In this document: positions 1 to 4,885 of the stretch, piece after piece
Position numbering within the stretch: position 1 is the first letter of the stretch
Layout: every line of letters begins with the position of its first letter
NCBI GenBank assembly: GCA_017421905.1
Contig: JAFOHH010000037.1
Coordinates: 1-5,299, forward strand
Source: Clostridia bacterium
GTDB lineage: Bacteria; Bacillota; Clostridia; Christensenellales; Borkfalkiaceae
Direction: 5' to 3'
Length of the DNA stretch: 5,299 nt
The notes under the pieces: generated by a model
What the model was told of the DNA's origin: nothing
Databases searched by the model: none
The model's input: the letters and a program-made list of their open reading frames with translations, nothing else
Translations under genes and position numbers: made by a program

Positions 1-771
1 AAGTACACGGAAGATCAATGGGAGGCAAAAATGCCCGAGCTTTACCAAAAGTTTGGCGATGCTCCCTTGGAAGAATTAAACGGCGCATCGCCCCGCGCGT
101 ATTTTGCCACCCTTTCGGGCGAAGAGCTCGTACAAACGCTTACCGCGTACGTAGAAAAGGAGGTAGGCGTGCCCGATTATCTTTGCGACGCCATTACCGA
201 AAACGCGCAAACGGAAGCCCCCCTTCTTGCCCTCGTCAATCCCGAAACGGAGGAAGAATTGCTTTCTTACGCCCTCAATTTGTTGGAAGAACGCGGCTCT
301 ACCGCGGCACTCCGCACCTATTTTAACGCCCTCTTTTCTCCCGATTATTCGGATGAAATTAAGGAAATTATGACGGAAATGCTGGCGCTTCATCCCGCTG
401 CCGTCAATAAGGATGCCATCGCTTGCTATAAAAAGGCAAACGAAAAGCAAAAGGGCTACCTCCTCGATATCATCGTCGAAGGGGAAAAGAGCGACGCCGC
501 CTTTGAAATTTTACTTTCCGCTTTTAAAGCGCATAAGGACGATATTCCCCTTTACGTGCAATATCTCGTTAAGTACGGCGACGACCGCGCTTTGCCTACC
601 TTATATAAGGCAATCGATAACCCCAGCGTAGATTACCTTTCCTTCCAAGAGCTGCGCAACGCAATCGAGGCGCTCGGCGGCGAATACGATAAAAAGCGCG
701 ATTTTTCCGAAGATCGCTTTTATAAGGCCGTTCTCCGCGCCCAAAAAGCACAGGAAGAAGACCCCTCTTAA
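1..771 (+). CDS. Helical-repeat (HEAT-like) protein of unknown function, probably 5'-partial
   Basis: The frame is open to the left edge. A possible internal start lies at 31, with a GGAGG five bases upstream, but the ten codons before it (KYTEDQWEAK) read as ordinary protein and run smoothly into the next helix. I therefore think the gene begins outside the window; a true start at 31 would give 246 residues. The product is soluble, acidic, mostly alpha-helical and rich in Leu, Ala and Glu. Helix pairs recur at roughly 35-40 residue spacing, for example residues 67-85, 90-100, 109-120 and 149-182 counted from Met31. This resembles alpha-solenoid or HEAT-type scaffold proteins that bind other proteins. 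There is no signal peptide, membrane segment, Cys cluster or catalytic motif. The C-terminus is charged (AQKAQEEDPS). The gene ends at TAA 769-771, just before a terminator. I do not recognise a named family, and no enzymatic role is supported. Confidence 0.8.
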   Translation, partial: KYTEDQWEAKMPELYQKFGDAPLEELNGASPRAYFATLSGEELVQTLTAYVEKEVGVPDYLCDAITENAQTEAPLLALVNPETEEELLSYALNLLEERGSTAALRTYFNALFSPDYSDEIKEIMTEMLALHPAAVNKDAIACYKKANEKQKGYLLDIIVEGEKSDAAFEILLSAFKAHKDDIPLYVQYLVKYGDDRALPTLYKAIDNPSVDYLSFQELRNAIEALGGEYDKKRDFSEDRFYKAVLRAQKAQEEDPS

Positions 772-796
772 TTAAAAACCGCAATAACGGCAAAAT

Positions 797-826
797 AAAG
801 CCCGAACCAGTTTTGGTTCGGGCTTT
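797..826. terminator. Bidirectional intrinsic terminator between the helical-repeat gene and thiT
   Basis: A perfect 12-bp stem (797-808 with 815-826, core GCCCGAACC/GGTTCGGGC) encloses a 6-base loop (AGTTTT). On the + strand the stem ends in CTTTT; on the - strand it is followed by CTTTATTTT. It lies 26 bases after the stop of the + gene and about 55 bases after the stop of thiT, so it can end both converging transcripts. Confidence 0.88.
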
Positions 827-900
827 TACAATTTATTTAGTTTTTAATTGCGTCGGTTGGTTGGGGCTTTTGCAATTTATTTAGCTTTTAATTAGGTCGG
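813..900. repeat. 44-bp abutting tandem duplication over the thiT 3' end
   Basis: Positions 813-856 and 857-900 match at 39 of 44 bases with no gap. They differ at 819/863, 828/872, 841/885, 850/894 and 851/895. Each unit holds the right arm of the terminator, an AT-rich spacer and a thiT-like tail. In the right unit this is the real stop codon (881-883) and the codons for the C-terminal DLIKS. The left unit keeps a relic of the same tail (DAIKN then stop on the - strand) beyond the real stop. This looks like a slippage or unequal-crossover duplication that has since diverged. Confidence 0.85.
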
Positions 901-1576
901 ACAGGCGGCTAAACGTTTGCTTTTTGCACAGCAGCCATAGTGCAAAAAAGGAAATAATAAAGTCGGGGATTAGGTAAACGGCTTGGTATAGGAAGGAATA
1001 GGTCAGCGCACTCGTAGTGGGCAGGTTTACCCAAATTGCGCCCATATCAAAGTACACAAAGCCGGAAAATAGGTGCATTACAAACCGCCAAGCGTAGGTT
1101 AAGCCGCAGCCGATTAAAACGGGCGCAAGCTCCTTTCCGCTTTCGCGGTGCATCAGTTTTCCCATAAGCCCCATAAAGAAAAAGCCGCAAAAAGCAAGTA
1201 AGTAGTCCAAAACAAAGGTAATCGGCACTAAAATATAGGGGTCTTGTACAAATTGCAGCACCCCGTATACAAGTCCGGTTACAAGTCCGCTAATCGGGCC
1301 GTAGCAGTAGGCGTAAATCATTAAAGGCACCATACTTGCAAGGGTAATAGAGCCGCCGTAGGTTACGGGCGCAATCTTAATAAAAGAAAGCGCAAACGAC
1401 AGCGCAACGGAAAGGGCAGCGTATACGATTTTTTTGGTGTTGAAATTCTTTCCCCAAAGGCATACGCAAGAGAGAATGAGTAGCAAAGCTGCTACGGCGC
1501 AGATGGAAATCAGCGAAACGAGGTCAATCGTTTTTTCGGAAACTTCTTCTGCAAGTAATAATGTTGTGTAGTTCAT
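881..1576 (-). CDS. thiT: Energy-coupling factor thiamine transporter S-component ThiT
   Basis: This is the membrane substrate-binding subunit of a group II ECF transporter. It captures thiamine and works with a shared EcfA-EcfA'-EcfT module that is not encoded here. Family hallmarks are visible: GGSITLASM at 74-82, the YGPISGLVTGLVYGVLQ segment at 92-108, LDYLLAF at 123-129 (cf. LLDYIVAF in Bacillus YuaJ/ThiT), WRFVMHLFSGFVYF at 163-176 with the thiamine-site His168, and TYSFLYQAVYLIP at 192-204. The AxxxAxxxA pattern (A54, A58, A62) fits the first core helix that docks on EcfT. At 231 residues it is longer than typical ThiT (about 180-200). The extra part is an N-terminal hydrophobic helix at about 17-41, ahead of the six core helices. 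Q198 stands where family members usually have Asn. The start at 1576 is supported by AAGGAG (1584-1589) seven bases upstream. A TPP riboswitch precedes the gene, which confirms the assignment and indicates repression by TPP. Confidence 0.93.
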   Translation of the reverse strand: MNYTTLLLAEEVSEKTIDLVSLISICAVAALLLILSCVCLWGKNFNTKKIVYAALSVALSFALSFIKIAPVTYGGSITLASMVPLMIYAYCYGPISGLVTGLVYGVLQFVQDPYILVPITFVLDYLLAFCGFFFMGLMGKLMHRESGKELAPVLIGCGLTYAWRFVMHLFSGFVYFDMGAIWVNLPTTSALTYSFLYQAVYLIPDFIISFFALWLLCKKQTFSRLSDLIKS

Positions 1577-1613
1577 AAAAGTACTCCTTCGTCGCTTGCG
1601 GTACGTTTAACCG

Positions 1614-1645
1614 AAAAAATCCCCAAAGCGTTAGCGCCTTGGGGG
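1614..1645 (-). terminator. Intrinsic terminator of the TPP riboswitch expression platform
   Basis: Read on the - strand, CCCCAAGGCG (1644-1635), loop CTAA, then CGCTTTGGGG (1630-1621) form a 10-bp stem with one G-U wobble. After one A comes a run of six U (1619-1614). On the + strand the wobble becomes an A-C mismatch and the tail is weaker, so the element is built for the thiT direction. It sits 37 bases before the thiT start and would stop the transcript before the gene when TPP is bound. Confidence 0.87.
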
Positions 1646-1653
1646 TTTTAAAA

Positions 1654-1679
1654 CGCCCCACGTAAAAACACGTGGGGCG
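1654..1679 (-). promoter_or_regulatory. Second leader hairpin between TPP aptamer and terminator
   Basis: A perfect 10-bp stem (1670-1679 with 1654-1663, CGCCCCACGT/ACGTGGGGCG) has a 6-base loop. On the - strand it is followed by UUUUAAAA. Four U make it a weak terminator at best. Its placement between aptamer and strong terminator, and its ability to pair with both neighbours through C4 and G4 blocks, suggest a switching role in the riboswitch platform. It could also serve as a backup terminator. Confidence 0.75.
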
Positions 1680-1683
1680 CAAT

Positions 1684-1781
1684 CGTTCATCTTTGCATTT
1701 TCTTTCACGTATTACCGTGACAGATTCAAAGGGTATAATCTCAGCCTTGCGGCACCCCCAGCGACATTATTTAATTGAACG
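1684..1781 (-). promoter_or_regulatory. TPP riboswitch (THI element) controlling thiT
   Basis: On the - strand the order of TPP-aptamer signatures is complete. GGGGGUGCC (1759-1751) comes first. A tight P3 hairpin GCC-GCAA-GGC (1753-1744) follows, then CUGAGA with AUUAUACCC (1744-1731), UUUGAA, and P5 CACG-GUAAUA-CGUG (1719-1706) with the conserved GUAAUA loop. P2 is GGGU (1757-1754) with ACCC (1734-1731). P4 is UCU/AGA (1724-1722 with 1703-1701), where the usual form is CCU/AGG; both sides have changed together. A standard P1 beside the core is not obvious. Instead CGUUCA (1781-1776) and UGAACG (1689-1684) pair perfectly and close the whole domain right at the predicted transcript 5' end. 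The element binds thiamine pyrophosphate and is expected to lower thiT expression when TPP is abundant. Confidence 0.93.
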
Positions 1782-1786
1782 GTTAA

Positions 1787-1815
1787 ATTATATATCAAAT
1801 TATTTTAAAAGTCAA
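1787..1815 (-). promoter_or_regulatory. Promoter of the thiT riboswitch transcript
   Basis: On the - strand there is TTGACT (1815-1810), exactly 17 bases, then TATAAT (1792-1787). The predicted transcript start near 1780-1783 places the CGUUCA arm of the riboswitch closing stem at the 5' end of the RNA. An A7 tract lies just upstream of the -35, as in UP elements. The -35 abuts the -35 of the divergent yfbR promoter. Confidence 0.85.
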
Positions 1816-1827
1816 TTGTTTTTTTCA
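1807..1827. repeat. Copy 1 of a 21-bp promoter-upstream element (thiT/yfbR)
   Basis: This 21-bp stretch (AAAAGTCAATT, one base, then T7CA) matches 4624-4644 at 20 of 21 positions; only 1818 G versus 4635 C differs. Read on the - strand in both places it is a short A-tract followed by AATTGACTTTT, so it supplies the -35 hexamer of a leftward promoter and its upstream A-tract. Confidence 0.75.
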
Positions 1828-1844
1828 AAGAATTATGATATAAT
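1816..1844 (+). promoter_or_regulatory. Promoter of yfbR
   Basis: TTGTTT (1816-1821), a 17-base spacer and a consensus TATAAT (1839-1844) with an extended TG motif (TGA, 1836-1838) form a good rightward promoter despite the weak -35. The predicted start near 1851 gives a leader of about 30 bases. The -35 begins on the base next to the thiT -35, so the two polymerases would compete for this DNA. Confidence 0.78.
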
Positions 1845-1880
1845 AAAGCGGCAATATAAAAAAGACGATAAGGAGGCGTT

Positions 1881-2465
1881 ATGGAAAACTTTTTTGCATT
1901 ACTTTCCCGCATGCGCTATATCAAACGCTGGGCGCTGATGCGCTCCTCGCAAGAAGAAAATATTATGGAGCACAGCCAACAGGTTGCGGTGTTTACGCAC
2001 GCTCTTTGCGCTATCGAAAACGCTTATTTCGGCGGCAAGCTCAACGTGGAATACGCCGTAATGCTGGCGCTGTATCACGAAACGTCCGAGGTAATTACGG
2101 GCGACCTCCCCACCCCTATCAAATATTATAACGGAAAAATTAAAGATGCGTATAAGGAAATAGAGCGCACCGCCTGCGAAAAGGTGATTGCCATGCTGCC
2201 GGAGGAATTAAAGCCTGCCTTTTCTCCCTACGTTTTGCCGCAAGGGGAAAGCGAGGAATACCGCTTTATGAAGTATGCCGATAAGCTTTCCGCCTACGCA
2301 AAGTGTTTGGAAGAAATCAAGTGCGGCAACGCCGAATTTTCTTCTGCCAAAAAGGCAATCGAAAAGGAATTAAAGAGTTATAAAAGCCAAGCAGTCGATT
2401 ATTTTATAAAGCACTTCCTCCCCGGCTTTTCTATGACCTTGGACGAATTAAACCAAGCAGAATAA
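1881..2465 (+). CDS. yfbR: 5'-deoxynucleotidase YfbR (HD superfamily)
   Basis: The product should hydrolyse deoxyribonucleoside 5'-monophosphates to deoxynucleosides and phosphate in the cytoplasm, a dNTP-pool housekeeping role. At 194 residues it matches E. coli YfbR in length and aligns end to end. Shared blocks are FFALLSRMRYIKRWALMR (R16 and W17, the residues that read the sugar-phosphate), EHSQQVA (metal His31), the block at 64-75 (LYHETSEVITGD), LPTPIKYYN, KYADKLSAYAKCLEE (metal Asp134), GNAEF and VDYFIKHFLPGF. E70 and D75 match the catalytic-site E72 and D77 of E. coli. One oddity is the HD dyad, which reads His66-Glu67 instead of His-Asp. The start at 1881 has AAGGAGG (1870-1876) four bases upstream and fits the family N-terminus. 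The gene is monocistronic with its own promoter and a terminator downstream. Other HD phosphohydrolases are excluded by the YfbR-specific blocks. Confidence 0.94.
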   Translation: MENFFALLSRMRYIKRWALMRSSQEENIMEHSQQVAVFTHALCAIENAYFGGKLNVEYAVMLALYHETSEVITGDLPTPIKYYNGKIKDAYKEIERTACEKVIAMLPEELKPAFSPYVLPQGESEEYRFMKYADKLSAYAKCLEEIKCGNAEFSSAKKAIEKELKSYKSQAVDYFIKHFLPGFSMTLDELNQAE

Positions 2466-2545
2466 CCCTTTTACAAAAGGCTTTTCCTTTTTGTTTCACT
2501 TGTTTTTAAGCCATTTGCTTATTATTTTTCAACTAAACGAATCAC

Positions 2546-2576
2546 AAACGCCCCGTGCCGAAAGCACGGGGCGTTT
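2546..2576. terminator. Bidirectional intrinsic terminator between yfbR and the flavodiiron gene
   Basis: A perfect 13-bp stem (2546-2558 with 2564-2576, core CGCCCCGTGC/GCACGGGGCG) has a 5-base loop CGAAA. It is followed by TTATT on the +; the - strand has only three T after the GC core. It lies 80 bases after yfbR and 24 bases after the flavodiiron stop. Its core resembles the leader hairpin at 1654-1679 (AAACGCCCC...GGGGCG), so the pair may belong to a genome-wide terminator family. The 80 bases between yfbR and the stem hold only a weak CCTTTT/AAAAGG hairpin near 2468. Confidence 0.88.
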
Positions 2577-2600
2577 TATTACTACGCTGTTATATAAACG

Positions 2601-4448
2601 TTATTTCAAGGGCTCAAAATCTTCCGCGCCGTGCTTGCAAAGGGGGCAAATATAATCGGCGGGCAGGGTGTCGCCCTCGTAAACGTATCCGCAAATTTTG
2701 CAAACGAAGCCTTTTTTATCTTCGTCCAAAGGCGCGGGGGAGGGTTTGATGTGTTTGAAGTAATAATCGTAGGTTGCGGGCTGTTCTCCGGAAACGATTT
2801 TCGCCTCGGTCGCCTCACAAACGAAAATTTTGTGCGTGCCGTAATCGTGCGTTCCTACAACCTTCAAGGAAATAACTGCAGAAACGTTTTCTTTCAAGGC
2901 AAGCAATCCGTTTTCCGTACGGAACGTGCCTTCCAGTCCGGCAAATTTATCTACGTCCCTGCCGCTTTGGAAGCCAAAGCGTTCAAACAAAGCAAAGTCT
3001 GCGCTTTCCGAAAGCACGGAAATATTGCAAACCCCCGTTTTTTCAATCATGTCGCAGGTATAGTTGGCTTTGTTTACCGAAACGGTAACGCGCTTGGGGG
3101 TATCGGTTAAAAGTTGAGCGGTGTTAATAATGCAACCGTTATCCTTTTTGCCGTCCTTTGCGGAAAGAACGAATAACCCGTAGGAAAGCTTAAAGAACGC
3201 CGAGGGATCAATCGCCGTAGTTTCTTGCGCTTCGCCACCCTCGCTTGCGGTAAAGGTTTGGGCAATCGCCTCGGCAAGAGCGTCCAGCTCTGCCTCTTGC
3301 GATTTAAGGAGGGCAGAGCGCACGGTAACGGTATCGCCGATAAATTCCACGTTTTTCAGGGTGGAAAGCATATCCTTCATCAATCCGCCTGCGGTCGGCG
3401 CCCAGGAGCCGTTTTCAATCAGCGCAACCTTGCGGTTTTGCAGGTTATGCGCAACCAGGTCGTGCAATACGTCGTTCATTTTTACAAAGATGCCTGCGTT
3501 ATAGGTGGTAGAAGCAAATACGAGGTGGCTCAGCTTAAACGCGTTGGCAATTACCTCGTCGGCGGGGGTAACGGAAACGTCGCAAACCTCGGTATAAACG
3601 CCGCGCGCTGCAAGGCGTGCCGCTAAAATTTCCGCCGCGTTTGCCGTGTTGCCGTAAACGGAAGCGTAAGCAACCAAAACGCCCTGCTTTTCGGGGGTGT
3701 AGCTGCTCCAAAGCTGATATTTTTTTACGAAATCGTTAATATTTCTGCGTACGGCGTAACCGTGCAAGGGGCAAATAATTTCAATAGAAAGTCCGCTTGC
3801 CTTTTTCAAAAGGGCTTGCACCTGCGTACCGTATTTTCCTACGATGTTGGTATAATAGCGGCGTGCCTCGTTAAAATATTCTTCGCCAACGTCGGCTTCG
3901 TCCAAATAAATTGCGCCGTTTAACGCCCCGAAAGAGCCAAACGCATCGGCAGAGAATAAAATCTTTTCATAGTCGTCGTAAGCCACCATAACCTCGGGCC
4001 AATGCACCATGGGTGCCATTACGAAGTGCAACGTGTGCTTGCCGAGGGGAAGAACGTTTCCTTCTTCCACCAAAATATAACGACCTTCGATATCCCTTCC
4101 CGAAAGATATCCTTGCAGCATTACCAGCGTTTTACGGTTTAAAATTAGCGTAAGCTCGGGGTAGCGGTCTAACATTTTTCCCACCGTTGCAGAGTGGTCG
4201 GGCTCCATGTGGCTTACTACAAGGTAGTCCAGCGTTCTGCCGCCCAGCGCGTAGGCAACGTTTTCAAAAAACTGGTCGCAAACGGCTTGGTCAACGGTAT
4301 CCATTACCGCCGTTTTTTCATCTTTAATTAGGTAAGAGTTGTACGATACGCCCTTGGGCACTTTATAAACGCCCTCAAAAAGCGCAATGCGTCTGTCGTT
4401 TGCGCCCACGTAAAATACGGAATCGGTTATTTTCTTCACGTTTTGCAT
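2601..4448 (-). CDS. Flavodiiron protein fused to flavin reductase and rubredoxin (FprA-Hrb-like fusion), O2/NO reductase
   Basis: This is a predicted cytoplasmic enzyme that reduces O2 to water and/or NO to N2O, protecting an anaerobe. Four domains follow in order. Residues 1-250 form a metallo-beta-lactamase diiron domain with all six iron ligands: H80-x-E82-x-D84, H149, D168 and H229, at the spacings of Moorella FprA (x18 and x60 between the last three). Residues 256-395 form a flavodoxin domain with FMN loop ASVYGNT (262-268). Residues 417-565 form an FMN-binding split-barrel flavin reductase (FKLSYGLFVLSA, FGFQSGRDVDKF). Residues 578-613 form a short rubredoxin with C583-x2-C586 and C601-x2-C604. 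In Moorella, FprA and its donor Hrb (flavin reductase plus rubredoxin) are separate proteins; here they form one 615-residue chain. That suggests a self-contained NAD(P)H-to-diiron electron path, which is inference. Known fusions with related orders exist in other anaerobes. The start has GAGG (4455-4458) six bases upstream. The gene is monocistronic, with a leader of about 150 bases. Confidence 0.95.
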   Translation of the reverse strand: MQNVKKITDSVFYVGANDRRIALFEGVYKVPKGVSYNSYLIKDEKTAVMDTVDQAVCDQFFENVAYALGGRTLDYLVVSHMEPDHSATVGKMLDRYPELTLILNRKTLVMLQGYLSGRDIEGRYILVEEGNVLPLGKHTLHFVMAPMVHWPEVMVAYDDYEKILFSADAFGSFGALNGAIYLDEADVGEEYFNEARRYYTNIVGKYGTQVQALLKKASGLSIEIICPLHGYAVRRNINDFVKKYQLWSSYTPEKQGVLVAYASVYGNTANAAEILAARLAARGVYTEVCDVSVTPADEVIANAFKLSHLVFASTTYNAGIFVKMNDVLHDLVAHNLQNRKVALIENGSWAPTAGGLMKDMLSTLKNVEFIGDTVTVRSALLKSQEAELDALAEAIAQTFTASEGGEAQETTAIDPSAFFKLSYGLFVLSAKDGKKDNGCIINTAQLLTDTPKRVTVSVNKANYTCDMIEKTGVCNISVLSESADFALFERFGFQSGRDVDKFAGLEGTFRTENGLLALKENVSAVISLKVVGTHDYGTHKIFVCEATEAKIVSGEQPATYDYYFKHIKPSPAPLDEDKKGFVCKICGYVYEGDTLPADYICPLCKHGAEDFEPLK

Positions 4449-4535
4449 AAAATACCTCGTGTTAATTTTGTCAAAGTTAAGCCGTCGGTTTTATTAGCTC
4501 AATCTTATTTTACAATAGAAAAGGAGTAAAATTTC

Positions 4536-4570
4536 GTTGTTTACACAACAAAACAGGGATAATGTTTTGT
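4536..4570. repeat. Overlapping inverted repeats in the flavodiiron leader (operator or RNA hairpin candidate)
   Basis: ACAAAACA (4548-4555) and TGTTTTGT (4563-4570) form a perfect 8-bp inverted repeat around GGGATAA. A second palindrome, GTTGT (4536-4540) with ACAAC (4545-4549), overlaps it by two bases. On the - strand (leader sense) the second one is GUUGU-GUAA-ACAAC, a stem with a GNRA-type loop. Both lie downstream of the predicted flavodiiron transcript start. They could therefore be a roadblock operator or leader RNA structure. I cannot assign a regulator. Confidence 0.6.
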
Positions 4571-4603
4571 AAAAACGGCTAATTTTCTCTTTTTCCTCTA
4601 TTT

Positions 4604-4632
4604 ATCATAAAGTAGAAGGGCAAAAAAGTCAA
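4604..4632 (-). promoter_or_regulatory. Promoter of the flavodiiron fusion gene
   Basis: On the - strand TTGACT (4632-4627), 17 bases, then TATGAT (4609-4604). The predicted start is near 4597, giving a leader of about 150 bases. The -35 and the A-tract upstream of it are nearly identical to those of the thiT promoter. Confidence 0.75.
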
Positions 4633-4644
4633 TTCTTTTTTTCA
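4624..4644. repeat. Copy 2 of the 21-bp promoter-upstream element (flavodiiron gene)
   Basis: This matches 1807-1827 at 20 of 21 positions and supplies the -35 and upstream A-tract of the flavodiiron promoter on the - strand. The surrounding sequence is not related, so similarity is limited to this block. Confidence 0.75.
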
Positions 4645-4673
4645 TTTTTCCCAAAAGAAAACTTTACATACCT

Positions 4674-4760
4674 CGCGCGTAGGGGAGAACTGCTTTTTCG
4701 CGCGTAAGAGAGAACTGCTTTTTATCGTAAGGGATAAACCTTTCTTGAAGTAGGGATTAT
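4674..4760. repeat. Degenerate direct repeats, about 23-25 bp period
   Basis: Units 4674-4698 and 4699-4723 are abutting 25-mers (CGCGCGTA, then GAGAACTGCTTTTT) that differ at only two positions (4682/4707 and 4684/4709). A third unit at 4724-4746 keeps CGTAAGGGATAAA followed by a CT-rich end. A fourth, around 4747-4760, keeps only GTAGGGATTA. The shared core TA(A/G)GGGAnAA starts at 4680, 4705, 4728 and 4751. The array lies between the two divergent promoters. It may be binding sites for a regulator or a decaying minisatellite. Confidence 0.65.
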
Positions 4761-4850
4761 TTTATCTGCTATCTCCTCGTTTTCCTTAAAAAAATCCAGT
4801 TTTTAATATGAAAAAAATCTAGGAAGTTCTTAAAAAAATTTAAAAAACGA

Positions 4851-4879
4851 TTGAAATTTAATAAAAAGTATTGTATAAT
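4851..4879 (+). promoter_or_regulatory. Promoter of the secreted-protein gene, with palindromic -10
   Basis: TTGAAA (4851-4856), 17 bases, then TATAAT (4874-4879). The -10 lies inside a perfect 7-1-7 palindrome, ATTGTAT-A-ATACAAT (4870-4884), which could be a repressor operator covering the -10. The predicted start is near 4886. Confidence 0.8.
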
Positions 4880-4885
4880 ACAATT

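Noticed and set aside
31..33. ATG 31 as the certain start of the first gene
   Set aside because: GGAGG lies five bases upstream, but the same frame is open to base 1 with ordinary coding content, so a start outside the window is at least as likely.
1672..1938. An 88-residue rightward reading frame across the riboswitch and yfbR start
   Set aside because: It overlaps the TPP aptamer, both promoters and the beginning of yfbR, has no ribosome binding site and encodes no recognisable protein.
1881..2465. ppGpp hydrolase or cyclic-nucleotide phosphodiesterase of the HD superfamily
   Set aside because: The RW, TGDLPTP and ADxLxAYxKCLEE blocks and the 194-residue length match YfbR across the whole protein.
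2631..3626. Rightward reading frames opposite the flavodiiron gene
   Set aside because: They are antisense shadows of a fully conserved four-domain protein and lack ribosome binding sites.
4536..4570. A Rex (NADH-sensing) operator
   Set aside because: TTGTT and ACAAC half-sites are present, but spacing and inner bases do not fit the TTGTTAA-N4-TTAACAA pattern.
4674..4760. CRISPR array
   Set aside because: The first two units abut with no spacers, later units decay, and there are no cas genes nearby.
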